A stretch of DNA of 64,000 nt. It comes from an uncultured Helicobacteraceae bacterium. GTDB taxonomy: Bacteria; Campylobacterota; Campylobacteria; Campylobacterales; Helicobacteraceae. The notes under the pieces were generated by a model. It worked only from the letters and a program-made list of their open reading frames with translations, did not search any database and was not told the origin of the DNA. The stretch is from assembly GCA_947588965.1 (NCBI GenBank), contig CANQAN010000004.1, positions 56,603-120,602 on the forward strand. The letters run 5' to 3'. The translations under genes were made by a program, and so were the position numbers. Of the stretch, positions 18,917 to 28,560 are shown piece by piece (the stretch's first letter is position 1; each line of letters opens with the position of its first letter).

Positions 18917-20383
18917 TTATGCCGCCATTGGCGTTGCAAATCTCGGCTCTTTTTCAAGCTCTCTGCTCGCCACAATCGTCATAACAATATTATAAGTGAA
19001 AATAATAAAACCAAGTAGATACATTGTCCCCCCGATCGCACGAATCACATAATAGGGGAATAGAACAGAAACAGTATCAATGAAAGAGTAAGCTAGGCTA
19101 CCAAATTCGTCTGTTGCCCTCCACATCATACCTTGTGTGATTCCAGCAATCCACATGCTTGAAAAATAAAGAATAATCGCAACTGTTTGAACCCAGAATT
19201 GAATATCCATAAGCTTTTTAGAGTAAATCTCACGACCAAACAGACGCGGAGTCATATGATAGCAAGCAGCGATGATTGTGAATCCAACCCAACCTAAAAC
19301 ACCATCATGAACATGTCCGATAATCCAATCTGTAAAGTGCGCTAATGCATTGACAGATTTGATGGATTGAATCGGACCTTCTAGCGTAGAAAGCATATAG
19401 AAAGTTGAAGCGAGAACTAAAAACTTAATCAATGGAGATTCCTTGAGTTGATGCCATTGTCCTTTCATTGTTAATAGCATATTGACCGCTGTCCCCCAAG
19501 ATGGCAAAATCAACACGACAGAGAAAATAGAACCCATTGTCTGCATCCAATCAGGAACGGTGGAATAAATAAGATGGTGGCTTCCCGCCCAAATATAAAC
19601 AAACATTAATCCCCAAAAAGAAAACAATGTCAATTTATAAGAGAAAATAGGCTGACCAGATTCTTTAGGTAAGAAATAATACATAACCCCAATCACACCC
19701 GAAGTAAAGACGAAAGCAACCGCATTATGTCCAAACCACCATTGCACCATCGCGTCATTTGTTCCTGCATACAAAGAAATGGAATGCCACACAGAACCAA
19801 CGCCGGCAATAAGATAAGTAGGAACAGAGAGGTTGTTAAAAATATAAAGTGCAGAAATCGCTACAAATGTTGCGATAAAATACCATAGGCTAATATAAAT
19901 CGTCTGCTCACGTCTTACACCCATAGAACCAAAGAGACTTACACCCCATAGCACCCACACGACAACAACCAACAAATCCAATGGCCAAACAAGTTCGGAG
20001 TATTCTTTTGATTGTGACATACCAGCAAACAAGCTCACCACAGCCAATGCCATAAGGACGATATAGAGACAAAAGTGTAAATAACCAATCGCCTTTAAGA
20101 AGGGATGCTCATTATAAGATATTTTCAGAACCCTTTGTCCAAGGTAATACCAGGCCGCCCAAATACCGCTCAATGTGAATCCATAAATGATTCCATTTGT
20201 ATGCAAAGGTCTGAGACGCCCAAATGTTCCAAATTCACCCGCTAAATAATTAAGGTTTGGAAATGCCATTTGAAAAGCTACCACAACACCCAACAATAAT
20301 CCAACAATACCAAACGCGATCGTTGCAAAAAGAAATAACTTTGCAATGGAGTAATCATACTCTAACGCAGGATTTGCTTGCAT
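18917..20383 (-). CDS. ccoN: cbb3 cytochrome oxidase catalytic subunit CcoN
   Basis: A 488-residue heme-copper oxidase subunit with about twelve membrane helices. It reduces oxygen to water and pumps protons. Visible ligands include the His in RPLHTNGIIYG, QWWFGHNAVAFVF with the copper-binding His, SHHLIYSTVPDW, and IIGHVHDGVLGWVG. First gene of ccoNOQP; in this phylum it is often the sole high-affinity terminal oxidase. The 170-bp upstream region should hold the operon promoter; I could not single out a confident -10. Confidence 0.96.
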   Translation of the reverse strand: MQANPALEYDYSIAKLFLFATIAFGIVGLLLGVVVAFQMAFPNLNYLAGEFGTFGRLRPLHTNGIIYGFTLSGIWAAWYYLGQRVLKISYNEHPFLKAIGYLHFCLYIVLMALAVVSLFAGMSQSKEYSELVWPLDLLVVVVWVLWGVSLFGSMGVRREQTIYISLWYFIATFVAISALYIFNNLSVPTYLIAGVGSVWHSISLYAGTNDAMVQWWFGHNAVAFVFTSGVIGVMYYFLPKESGQPIFSYKLTLFSFWGLMFVYIWAGSHHLIYSTVPDWMQTMGSIFSVVLILPSWGTAVNMLLTMKGQWHQLKESPLIKFLVLASTFYMLSTLEGPIQSIKSVNALAHFTDWIIGHVHDGVLGWVGFTIIAACYHMTPRLFGREIYSKKLMDIQFWVQTVAIILYFSSMWIAGITQGMMWRATDEFGSLAYSFIDTVSVLFPYYVIRAIGGTMYLLGFIIFTYNIVMTIVASRELEKEPRFATPMAA

Positions 20384-20526
20384 ATATGCTCCTTCCTCTA
20401 AGATTTCCCTTTTATAGAGAATTCTTTAATTTTATAGAAATTAATATAATCTCTACCTTAAAAATGCAAACAAATTGCAAATATAATTAAAGAATCACGC
20501 ACTCTTTATTATGTAATTTTGCTAAG

Positions 20527-20548
20527 AAATTTATCACATGATAAATTT
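20527..20548. promoter_or_regulatory. Perfect AT-rich palindrome upstream of ccoN
   Basis: Arms AAATTTATCA and TGATAAATTT flank the two bases CA. It starts nine bases after the stop of the upstream minus-strand gene and lies about 145 bp before the ccoN start. It could be a regulator site or a weak hairpin at the end of the purE-side transcript. No known consensus is matched with confidence. Confidence 0.35.
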
Positions 20549-20556
20549 TTGTGTTT

Positions 20557-21072
20557 TTAGGAATCTTTTTTTGTCTCTTCGTTTGCTTGTGCGTTGATTG
20601 TTTTTCCCCACATAAGGCGATATTTACGCTTCAAAAATTCTATTTCTTCTTGTGCGACACGTAATTGTTCGCGTAAAATTGCAATCGTTTTCTTATCATC
20701 CTCATAGACTTCCTGTGTGTTAAAAAGAGCGTCTTTTAAGAATTGATTTTCATTTTTGACACTAGAGATTGTTTCCTCTTTAGAACTCACAACCTTTTCA
20801 TGCAGACTCAAAATGGTGCCGATTGTTTTTTCTATGAATTCTCCATCCACAGTGCCACTTGCCACCGCACTGCTTGGATTTTGCACCATGACAGCTTGCG
20901 TGGCAAGATTGCTCTTCACAAGGGCATGAGTACCACTGCTTGCGTCAATGAGGAATTTTCCATTGTCTTGTTTGCTCTTTAGTGTGCCATTTGCTACCAT
21001 TTCTAAAACTTTTTCTTTTTCTAGCTTAGCGAGCTCCACGAATTCTTCTAATCCAACCCAAGATTCCATCAT
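20557..21072 (-). CDS. DUF3972-like protein
   Basis: A 171-residue cytoplasmic protein. Residues 1-45 (GLEEFVELAKLEKEKV then GKFLIDASSG) look like a small helix-turn-helix-like head, and residues 85-155 are a long coiled coil rich in Glu/Lys with FLKDALFNTQEVYEDD and REQLRVAQEEIEFLKRKY. It resembles the DUF3972 proteins restricted to Campylobacter and Helicobacter. Function unknown; the form suggests an oligomeric DNA- or protein-binding scaffold. It follows purE by seven bases, so they are likely cotranscribed. The start may be either of two adjacent ATG codons. Confidence 0.65.
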   Translation of the reverse strand: MMESWVGLEEFVELAKLEKEKVLEMVANGTLKSKQDNGKFLIDASSGTHALVKSNLATQAVMVQNPSSAVASGTVDGEFIEKTIGTILSLHEKVVSSKEETISSVKNENQFLKDALFNTQEVYEDDKKTIAILREQLRVAQEEIEFLKRKYRLMWGKTINAQANEETKKDS

Positions 21073-21079
21073 TCAACCT

Positions 21080-21574
21080 TTATAAAATAACCTCAATCTC
21101 GCTTGAATCAAGTTCCACATTTTTTGCTCTCATCACGCGATCTTCTTTGAGCTTACCGCCAAGCTCCGCATTGCTTAATGCAAGAATCTGCATGGCCAAA
21201 AACGCACTATTAATGGCCCCTGTTTTCCCAAGCGTTACTGTAGCAACGGGCATTCCAGATGGCATTTGAACAGTAGAGAGTAAGGCATCCAGCCCATTTA
21301 CTGCTCCTCCCTCTAAAGGCACACCAATCACGGGCTTTGTCGTCATAGAAGCCACAGCACCCGCTAAATGTGCAGCCATGCCTGCTGCAGCAATGAATAC
21401 TTGCGCTCCTTTCTCTTCGGCCTCCCTCACATATTCTTTTGTACGATTAGGACTTCTATGTGCAGAGGCAATCACCATCTCATAGGACACATCAAACTTT
21501 TTTAAAACATTAATGCACTCTTGCATGACACAAAAATCACTTTTACTTCCCATCAAAATCGCAACAAATTCCAT
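21080..21574 (-). CDS. purE: N5-carboxyaminoimidazole ribonucleotide mutase PurE
   Basis: A 164-residue enzyme of purine synthesis that converts N5-CAIR to CAIR. The N-terminus contains MGSKSDFCVMQ, followed by the conserved SAHRSPNRTKEYV and the Gly-rich AAAGMAAHLAGAVA and KPVIGVPLEGG regions that form the active site. GAGGAGG precedes the start. Ten bases after the small membrane protein gene. Confidence 0.95.
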   Translation of the reverse strand: MEFVAILMGSKSDFCVMQECINVLKKFDVSYEMVIASAHRSPNRTKEYVREAEEKGAQVFIAAAGMAAHLAGAVASMTTKPVIGVPLEGGAVNGLDALLSTVQMPSGMPVATVTLGKTGAINSAFLAMQILALSNAELGGKLKEDRVMRAKNVELDSSEIEVIL

Positions 21575-21584
21575 AGTTTCCTCC

Positions 21585-21773
21585 TCAATAGGACGACGAA
21601 AAGGACAATCCTAATCCCACCAAAAATCCAGCCATAAGCAACAGCATAAATAAATAAATGAATGCATAAACAATCATTGGCATCAATACAAGCCACCAAG
21701 ACCATTGAATCTTATTTGTAAGCTTCAATGCAATGAATAAAACTTGCAATAAAACTAAAAATGTATCCAGCAT
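21585..21773 (-). CDS. Small two-helix membrane protein
   Basis: A 62-residue protein starting MLDTFLVLLQVLFIALKLTN with a Trp-rich turn IQWSWWLVLMP and a second hydrophobic helix. The length and the QWSWWLVL motif recall the small bacterial proteins annotated as transmembrane Fragile-X-F-like, whose function is not known. The ATG at 21773 is preferred to an upstream start inside the CorC gene: it lies one base after that gene's stop, giving a compact coupled pair. Confidence 0.6.
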   Translation of the reverse strand: MLDTFLVLLQVLFIALKLTNKIQWSWWLVLMPMIVYAFIYLFMLLLMAGFLVGLGLSFSSSY

Positions 21774-21774
21774 T

Positions 21775-23109
21775 CTATACGTGATTATCCATAACAAAAG
21801 GCTTTTTTGTCGCCTTAAGACGCACAATCCTAGCTCCCTCTGTGGCTAACACCTCATAGATACAATGCTCATCGCTAATCTCATCTCCCACGACAGGCAA
21901 ACGCTCCAACAGATTAAACACATAGCCACCAATTGTAACTTGCTCTGTATCTTCCTCAAAAGTAATACCCAAGACATCGGCAACACGTTCCAAATCTAAC
22001 ATTCCATCAAAGGAATAGGAATCCTCATCAACCTTGTGATAATCATCGTTTTTCTCATCATGCTCATCAATAATATCGCCAATGACCTCTTCTAAAATAT
22101 CCTCCATCGTAAGCAATCCCGCAGTTCCACCATATTCATCAACAACAAGCGCCGTGTGTGTCTGGCGTCGATTCATTTGAATGAGAATGTTTGAGATTGA
22201 CGCACTCTCTGGGACGATAATCACCTCTCTAACGAGATTTTCTAGTTTTTTTGATGGATTCTCGCTCAACATAGTCTCAAGCAAGTCTCTTAAATGCACG
22301 ATTCCAATGATATTGTCCTTGCCATCTTTACAATAGGGATAGCGCGTGTGTTTTGTACCCGTCACAACAGCCATATTTTCTTCATAGCTATTATCGGCAT
22401 AGAGGCAAATCATATCCTTTCGTGGTGTCATAATCTCTTTAGCCATCGTATCAGAAAAGCTCACGGCATTTTGAATGATTTCATTTTCAATCGTATCTAA
22501 ATACCCCCCCTTAAGGCTCTCCCCAACAATAATTTTCAACTCCTCCTCTGAATGTGCGCTCTCTTCTCCCTCGCTTGCGGGTTTAATGCCCATTCTATGC
22601 AGAGAAAATACCGCCAAATAATCAAAAATACGAATCAAGGGAAAGAAAAGAACCCAAAACATTTGCAAGGGCTTTGCGACAAACAATACAGCCTTTTCAG
22701 CCTTAGCAATGGCAACAGACTTTGGAATCAACTCGCCCGCTACAACATGCAAGAGTGTGATAAAGCTAAAAGCCACGACAAAACTTACAGAATGCAAGAA
22801 TACAGGATTGTCCCCAATTAAATATTTAAAAGGAACTTCTAGTAGGCGGGCAATTGCTGGCTCACCCACCCAACCAAGTCCCAGCGAAGAAAGCGTGATT
22901 CCAAGCTGCGTTGCAGAAAGGTAGGAATCAAGTTTGCCCGTGATTTTAAGGGCTAATTTCGCGCTTGGAACTTCGCGTTTAGCAAGCTCCTCTAGACGTG
23001 AGCGCCGAATCTTAACAATCGCAAATTCAGAAAGAACAAAAAAACCATTCAACATGACCAAAAACAATGCGAAAATTGATAAAAAAAACGACTCAATTTC
23101 CAATCTCAT
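21775..23109 (-). CDS. CorC/HlyC-type CNNM-CBS membrane protein
   Basis: A 444-residue protein with a DUF21/CNNM membrane domain (residues 1-190, several helices and a GWVGEPAIARLLE signature), a pair of CBS domains (about 205-335; MTPRKDMICLY and VDEYGGTAGLLTMEDILEEV), and a C-terminal transporter-associated domain (about 350-435; TIGGYVFNLLERLPVVGD). Such proteins handle Mg2+ or Co2+ export or resistance; the name hemolysin is historical. A seven-C run at 22504-22510 encodes the GG of GGYLDT and is in frame. Confidence 0.88.
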   Translation of the reverse strand: MRLEIESFFLSIFALFLVMLNGFFVLSEFAIVKIRRSRLEELAKREVPSAKLALKITGKLDSYLSATQLGITLSSLGLGWVGEPAIARLLEVPFKYLIGDNPVFLHSVSFVVAFSFITLLHVVAGELIPKSVAIAKAEKAVLFVAKPLQMFWVLFFPLIRIFDYLAVFSLHRMGIKPASEGEESAHSEEELKIIVGESLKGGYLDTIENEIIQNAVSFSDTMAKEIMTPRKDMICLYADNSYEENMAVVTGTKHTRYPYCKDGKDNIIGIVHLRDLLETMLSENPSKKLENLVREVIIVPESASISNILIQMNRRQTHTALVVDEYGGTAGLLTMEDILEEVIGDIIDEHDEKNDDYHKVDEDSYSFDGMLDLERVADVLGITFEEDTEQVTIGGYVFNLLERLPVVGDEISDEHCIYEVLATEGARIVRLKATKKPFVMDNHV

Positions 23110-23227
23110 CTCCTTAAAGAAACAAAAAAGATTTGACTATTCTAGCACATTTAAACCAAAATTAAAATTTAAAAGATGAAGTGCCTCTAGCAAACACCCC
23201 TTAGAGCCTCATTAAAGACTGCAAAAA

Positions 23228-24160
23228 TCATTTTGTACTTTCTGATTCCAATTCCCTAATAAACACCTCATCAATGCCACGACTCAAGCTCATTCCAAAA
23301 AGCAGAATCGCCCATGATAAATACACCCAAATAAACAAAAACAAAATAATGCTAAAAGAGCCATATAGGGTCAAATAAGCCTTATTATAAAACACATAAT
23401 AGACAAATCCCCATTTACAAAATGACCATAAAATTGCTGTAATGAGTGAGCTTATAAGGGTATTTTTGGTGCTAATTCTTGTGTTTGCAGAGATTTTAAA
23501 GAGCATAAAAAACACAATCCAAATCAAAAGATAGGGAGTGAGCCTAAAAAACCAAGCAATATAAACACTATAACCAATGCCGTCCAAATACGCATAAGCC
23601 TTCGCACTTAAGAGGATAGAGAACAACACGCCAAGCGGAAAAAGTGTCATGCAAGTCCAATACACAGACAAAGAATCCCAAAATCCGCGCATTTGAGAAT
23701 GAAAAATCTTAATGGTGATGTTTTGGTAATTTTGAAAGAATAAAATTGAAGTGATAAAGGCATATAAAAGTCCCATTCCTCCAAGCTTTGTAGAGTTTTC
23801 TAAAAACTCATCCATATAGGTTAGAAACACATCAGAATGCGTCGGAATGAAGTTTGTAATCACGAGATTTTTAAAGCTCTCTAAATATTCTTTAAAATCT
23901 GGCAATGTCGCAACAAGAGAAAAAACCACCAAAAGCATGGGCAAGAGTGCAAAAATCGTGTAAAAGCTGAGACTTGATGCAAAATAGAGCAAATCTCCAC
24001 GCAAAAATACATACAAATAGCGCACCAAAAACGAGCAACTCCGACAGATTCCACACAAAGACTTCAAGCAAAAGCATTTTTTTACCCTTATCCAAAGTCC
24101 TTTATATCTAGCCTCATCAGCCTTGTTGAAATTTTGTGAATCCTGCTGTAAATCTTGCAT
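23228..24160 (-). CDS. YihY/virulence factor BrkB family membrane protein
   Basis: A 310-residue inner-membrane protein with about six helices. The conserved region SSLSFYTIFALLPMLLVVFS and the C-terminal YGSFSIILFLFIWVYLSW are the YihY/BrkB hallmarks. Once called RNase BN by mistake; its real function is not settled. The first ATG (24160) is chosen over a TTG three codons upstream. It directly follows bioB, with 12 bases between. Confidence 0.85.
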   Translation of the reverse strand: MQDLQQDSQNFNKADEARYKGLWIRVKKCFCLKSLCGICRSCSFLVRYLYVFLRGDLLYFASSLSFYTIFALLPMLLVVFSLVATLPDFKEYLESFKNLVITNFIPTHSDVFLTYMDEFLENSTKLGGMGLLYAFITSILFFQNYQNITIKIFHSQMRGFWDSLSVYWTCMTLFPLGVLFSILLSAKAYAYLDGIGYSVYIAWFFRLTPYLLIWIVFFMLFKISANTRISTKNTLISSLITAILWSFCKWGFVYYVFYNKAYLTLYGSFSIILFLFIWVYLSWAILLFGMSLSRGIDEVFIRELESESTK

Positions 24161-24172
24161 CAATGTCAATCC

Positions 24173-25012
24173 CTACTCGCAAGTCGTTGCGATTCCATAG
24201 CCATAACTCTTAATCCGTTCCACTTCTTCTTGTGGCTTGTTTCCTTTTGTCGTTAAATAATCCCCCAAAACAACCGCATTGATTCCACATTCAAAGAGTT
24301 CTTTTTGATCCTCTCCAAATACAACCTCCCGTCCCCCTGCAATCATCAAGCGCGCATTTGGCAGATATTCACGCGCTAACTTTACGCATTCTAATGCCTC
24401 TTCTCTGCTAAGAATTTCCTTGCCTAGTGGCAGGGCTTGATTAGGAATGAAAAAATTAATCGGCGTACTATGTGGCTTGAGCGTCTGCAATGCAGAGAGC
24501 AAATCCATTCTGTCCTGCCAACTCTCCCCCATTCCAAAGATTCCGCCACTGCACAAACCAAGCCCCGCTTTAAGCGTATTTTCACAAGTCTGCAATCTCT
24601 CTGTGAAAGAATGTGTCGTGCAAATCTTTGGAAAAAAATTGCGGCTCGTTTCTAAATTATGATTATAACTCGCAATTCCCGCTTCTTTGAGCGCAATGAG
24701 AGCCTCTGTACTTGCGATTCCACTGCAACCAATCAAATGTAAATGCAATCCCGCCCTCATAATCTCTCGCGCGGCTTGCGCAATGTATCCTGTGCGCTTA
24801 GAATCCAATTCCTTGCCACTTGTGACAAGACAAAATCCAAGCGCACCATTCTTAGAAGCGCGATGAGCCTCCTCTAATATCTGCGGAATTGGTTTGTATT
24901 GATAGCGCTCAATGTCTGCGTGATATCTCGCGCTCTGTGTGCAATATGCACAATCCTCTGCGCAACTCCCACTTGAAACATTGCAAATGGTGCATAAAAA
25001 AATCTCTTGCAT
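24173..25012 (-). CDS. bioB: Biotin synthase BioB
   Basis: A radical SAM enzyme that inserts sulfur into dethiobiotin, the last step of biotin synthesis. Cluster motif CAEDCAYC (C-x3-C-x2-C) at residues 17-24, then the conserved YNHNLETSRNFF, GLGLCSGGIFGMGE and INFFIPNQALPLG. The protein is 279 residues, shorter than enteric BioB (about 345) but normal for Helicobacter, which lacks the N-terminal extension. Two bases after the PNPOx-like gene. Confidence 0.93.
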   Translation of the reverse strand: MQEIFLCTICNVSSGSCAEDCAYCTQSARYHADIERYQYKPIPQILEEAHRASKNGALGFCLVTSGKELDSKRTGYIAQAAREIMRAGLHLHLIGCSGIASTEALIALKEAGIASYNHNLETSRNFFPKICTTHSFTERLQTCENTLKAGLGLCSGGIFGMGESWQDRMDLLSALQTLKPHSTPINFFIPNQALPLGKEILSREEALECVKLAREYLPNARLMIAGGREVVFGEDQKELFECGINAVVLGDYLTTKGNKPQEEVERIKSYGYGIATTCE

Positions 25013-25013
25013 C

Positions 25014-25415
25014 TTAACCCTTTATCACCTCATCACGTCCGCTAAGGCTTTGAATCTTTATACACGGATCCTTGAAATAAAATACAGCAAAATCTTTATT
25101 TTCTGGTGAGGTATAAATGCTCTCAAGCAAGGGATATTTTTTAAACATTGCCTCTTTGACCTGCATATTATCCTCAAACACCGCTTCTGCGCGAATGCGA
25201 ATCCAAGTTTCTTTTCCATCAAATGCACTCAATTCTATGTTTGGAAAATTTTCTATGTGCTTAAAGATTCCCTTTGTCTTAGCAGTACAAGAATAAAGCT
25301 TCCCATCATAAAACAGGGGGGACTGTATCGGTCGCACACGTGGATTTCCACAAGTTCCCTTTGTCGCCAAAAATCCAACATTCTTATCCAAAAAATCCAA
25401 AATCTCTTGTGTCAT
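25014..25415 (-). CDS. PNPOx-like flavin-binding split-barrel protein
   Basis: A 133-residue protein of the pyridoxamine-5-phosphate-oxidase-like family: GFLATKGTCGNPRVRPIQ at the start, then KLYSCTAKTKGIFKHIE, the beta-barrel pattern. Likely FMN- or F420-type cofactor binding, substrate unknown. The ATG at 25415 is preferred to an upstream one because AAGGAG lies seven bases before it. Confidence 0.8.
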   Translation of the reverse strand: MTQEILDFLDKNVGFLATKGTCGNPRVRPIQSPLFYDGKLYSCTAKTKGIFKHIENFPNIELSAFDGKETWIRIRAEAVFEDNMQVKEAMFKKYPLLESIYTSPENKDFAVFYFKDPCIKIQSLSGRDEVIKG

Positions 25416-25425
25416 GTGTCTCTCC

Positions 25426-27645
25426 TTAGTTGATTTCAATGCGCTCTTTGCATTCTAGGCATTCTAATATCGGTTTTTTGCGCAATGTACGCTCTCCCAT
25501 GAGGGCATTGCACTTAGGGCAACGGCGATTTGTAGGCTTGATATTTGCGATAAATTTGCATTGAGGATATTTGGAGCAGCCATAGAATTTGCCATGTCTC
25601 CCCATGCGCTCTACAATATCCCCTCCACATTTTGGACATTTCACATCAGATAAAACTTGCGGTGCGGATTTTTGAGAATCCTGCAAGGATTTTGTGTTTT
25701 TGCAATCAGGATAGCCACTGCAAGCCAAAAACTCCCCATTTCTGCCATGTTTTTTTACCATAGGCTTTCCGCATTTTTCGCATACACCAAATTCTTCTTC
25801 TGTTTCATTGACAGAGGCAGAAGTATCCTTTTTGACAAATTTGCACTTAGGATAGCCACTGCACCCAACAAACTCACCAAAGCGCCCATTTCTGCGCACA
25901 AGCTCTTTCCCGCAGAGCGGACAAGATTCTCCAATAGGAATAGCAATTTTTTGGCTCTGTATCTGTGTCTTTCCTGTGCTCACTTTCTGAATGAATGGCT
26001 CATAAAACTCTCTTAGCAACTTCTGCCAATCCTGTTTGGATTCTGCAATCTCATCAAGCTTCTCCTCAAGATGAGCTGTGAATTTAGAATCCACAATCTC
26101 CTCAAAATGCTGCTCTAACAACTCAACAACCTTAAAGGCAACCTCTTGAGGCTTGATTTGCTTCTTTTCAATCTCAATATATGTCCTTGATGTCAGCAAC
26201 GAAATAGTCGGCGCATAAGTACTCGGACGCCCGATTCCTAGAAGTTCTAATGTCTTAATCAAACTCGCTTCTGAATATCGCGCAGGAGGCTCTGTTTGCT
26301 GTTTTTTTGCACTGCATTGTTCAAGCATAACATTTTCTTTTAAATCAAAATCGGGCAGAATCTTGTCTTTATCTTCATTGCCTAAGATGCGATAGAATCC
26401 ATCAAAGACTAGCTTGCGTCCGCTCACTTTCAAACGCGCATTTTCACTTGCAATCCACACATTTTGCAATTCAAAGTCCGCATCGGTCATTTGAGAGGCT
26501 AAGAATCTCTGATAAATGAGTGTATAGAGCTTGAGCTCATCACCTTTGAGGTATTTTGCAGCAACTTGAGGCGTGAAATCCATAAGTGTCGGACGAATCG
26601 CCTCGTGCGCTTCTTGCGCACCCTTTGCCTTTGTGGCATAGATTTTTGGTTTTTGCGGGACATATTCCTTTCCACAGGTCTTTGCAATCAATTTACGTGC
26701 CTCTTCTTGCGCGACTTTGGCGATATTGAGGCTGTCTGTCCTCATATAAGTGATGACACCCATAGAACCTTTATGTGTCATTACACCCTCATAGAGACTT
26801 TGTGCGACTTTCATTGTGCGCGAAGGGGAGAATCCAAGCTTAGAACTTGCGCTCTGTTGCAATGTAGAAGTCATAAAGGGCGGTGGAGTAGCTGTTTTTC
26901 TGCGCTTTGTCTCGATGTCTAGAACTTGAAAGCTGTCCTTTTGAAGCGTTGAGACGATGAGATTTGCCCTTTTTTCTTGCTGAATGCTAAGCTTTTCAAT
27001 CTTAGCACCTTGAAACTCTGTCAATTCCGCTTCAATACTTATTTTTTTCTTTTTTATCGTGCTTTCAATGATGTAATAAATCGTGGGCTTGAAGTTGAGA
27101 ATCTCTTTTTCCCTATCAACAATAATCTTTAATGCGCTACTCTGCACTCTTCCTGCGCTAAGTCCGCGCTGAATCTTAGATGAGATGAGGGGGCTTAACC
27201 GATAGCCAACGATTCTGTCTAAGAGACGTCTTGCTTGTTGCGCATTCACTCTGTCCATATCAAGATGGCGCGGATTCTTTAGGGAATCCTCAATGGCTGT
27301 CTGTGTGATTTCATGAAATACGATTCTAGGAAGCTTATTGGGATCCTTTCCAATTGCCTCTGCGATGTGATAGCCAATCGCCTCTCCCTCTCTATCCTCG
27401 TCAGTTGCAATATAGACTTGCTTTGCCTCTTTGGCATATTTTTTAAGTGTCGCAACGATTCCTTTATGCGCAGTGTCAATCGTGTATTCTGGTATAAACT
27501 CTCCATTTTCTATTTTTATTCCAAATGTATATTTTGGGAGATCGCGAATGTGTCCCTTTGATGCGATCACATTGTATTTATTACCCAGAAAATTCTTAAT
27601 TGTATTTGCCTTTGTCGGAGATTCTACTATGATTAAATCTTTCAA
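25426..27645 (-). CDS. topA: DNA topoisomerase I TopA
   Basis: A type IA topoisomerase that relaxes negative supercoils. The 739-residue protein has the TOPRIM domain (ESPTKANTIKNFLG, then ATDEDREGEAIGYHIAEAI), the active-site MRTDSLNIAKVAQ region with Tyr before it (GVITYMRTDS), and four C-terminal zinc ribbons beginning CPLCGKEL, CEKCGKPM, CPKCGGDI and CPKCNALM. Three zinc ribbons plus a degenerate one are common in this phylum. It ends 10 bases before the PNPOx gene. Confidence 0.96.
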   Translation of the reverse strand: MKDLIIVESPTKANTIKNFLGNKYNVIASKGHIRDLPKYTFGIKIENGEFIPEYTIDTAHKGIVATLKKYAKEAKQVYIATDEDREGEAIGYHIAEAIGKDPNKLPRIVFHEITQTAIEDSLKNPRHLDMDRVNAQQARRLLDRIVGYRLSPLISSKIQRGLSAGRVQSSALKIIVDREKEILNFKPTIYYIIESTIKKKKISIEAELTEFQGAKIEKLSIQQEKRANLIVSTLQKDSFQVLDIETKRRKTATPPPFMTSTLQQSASSKLGFSPSRTMKVAQSLYEGVMTHKGSMGVITYMRTDSLNIAKVAQEEARKLIAKTCGKEYVPQKPKIYATKAKGAQEAHEAIRPTLMDFTPQVAAKYLKGDELKLYTLIYQRFLASQMTDADFELQNVWIASENARLKVSGRKLVFDGFYRILGNEDKDKILPDFDLKENVMLEQCSAKKQQTEPPARYSEASLIKTLELLGIGRPSTYAPTISLLTSRTYIEIEKKQIKPQEVAFKVVELLEQHFEEIVDSKFTAHLEEKLDEIAESKQDWQKLLREFYEPFIQKVSTGKTQIQSQKIAIPIGESCPLCGKELVRRNGRFGEFVGCSGYPKCKFVKKDTSASVNETEEEFGVCEKCGKPMVKKHGRNGEFLACSGYPDCKNTKSLQDSQKSAPQVLSDVKCPKCGGDIVERMGRHGKFYGCSKYPQCKFIANIKPTNRRCPKCNALMGERTLRKKPILECLECKERIEIN

Positions 27646-27720
27646 AATTCTGCCTTGATTTATGTTTTGCGATAAATTTTACAAAAATTAAAGCCCAAAT
27701 TGCAAGAAAACCTTTAAACT

Positions 27721-28560
27721 TTATTTGAGCGCACAAAAATCTCTATAGATCTGTTTGCCCACTTGAGACTTCGCAAAAGCGACAAAATGGTTATTTCTAA
27801 AACTCTCTTTATTATACACTAAGGGAGCTTTACTCACGCAATCCAAAATCACCCCACCCGTTTCTTCTAGCACAATCTCACTTGCCGCAGTATCCCACTC
27901 ACTCGTTCCATTGAAACGTGGATAAAGATCGGCCTTCCCCTCAGCAAGAGCGCAGATTTTCAATGAAGATCCATACTTTTGAATCTTTACATCATATTGA
28001 GACAAAAACTCTTGTGTTTGCTTCGTACTATGAAACATAGAATCACACGCGATGATTTGAGAATCCTTAACGATACGAGCGCCACTTAGCCTTTGTTTGT
28101 TGTCTTTAAACCATTGTGGATTTAAGTCCTCAAAATCGCGCTTTAGGGATTCTGGCTCAAAACTAAAACTTCCAAAGTCCTTTAAGGCCATATAAAGTTG
28201 ATAAAATGCGGGAGCATAGACTACGCCAAGAATCGGGCGCTTCTTGTGAATGAGGGCAATATTAATCGTAAAGCCTCCATTTTGAGCCAAAAAGTCTTTC
28301 GTTCCATCAAGGGGATCAATGAGCCAAAAATAGTCCAAATCTTGCCGATCTTTGTAGTCCAAAACAGACTCTTCTGAGCAAACCTTGAAATCTGCGATCT
28401 CCTGCAATCTCTGCGTAATGAGCAAATGGGATTCCAAATCCGCCTTTGTTACAGGTGAGGCATCTTCCTTTAAATCAAAATTTTCTAATCCATAATATTC
28501 CAATACGACGCGTCCCGCTTCTGTCGCAATCAGAGCTGTTTGATAGAGCAAAGATTCCAT
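27721..28560 (-). CDS. CysQ-like 3'(2'),5'-bisphosphate nucleotidase
   Basis: A 279-residue Mg2+-dependent phosphatase of the inositol monophosphatase fold. Motifs: CSEESV, the metal site WLIDPLDGTKDFL and the second site GTSEWDTAASEIVLEE. CysQ removes the 3'-phosphate of PAP. Here it is directly downstream of a cytidylyltransferase in an MeOPN-like cluster whose kinase would make a 3'-phosphorylated cytidine donor, so the likely local job is to dephosphorylate the 3',5'-bisphosphocytidine left after transfer (inference). It starts one base after the stop of the cytidylyltransferase gene. Confidence 0.8.
   Translation of the reverse strand: MESLLYQTALIATEAGRVVLEYYGLENFDLKEDASPVTKADLESHLLITQRLQEIADFKVCSEESVLDYKDRQDLDYFWLIDPLDGTKDFLAQNGGFTINIALIHKKRPILGVVYAPAFYQLYMALKDFGSFSFEPESLKRDFEDLNPQWFKDNKQRLSGARIVKDSQIIACDSMFHSTKQTQEFLSQYDVKIQKYGSSLKICALAEGKADLYPRFNGTSEWDTAASEIVLEETGGVILDCVSKAPLVYNKESFRNNHFVAFAKSQVGKQIYRDFCALK

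Noticed and set aside
22504..22510. Seven-C run in the CorC/HlyC gene
   Set aside because: Seven bases, in frame in a conserved Gly-Gly, and no cassette-like flanks; too short to call phase-variable.
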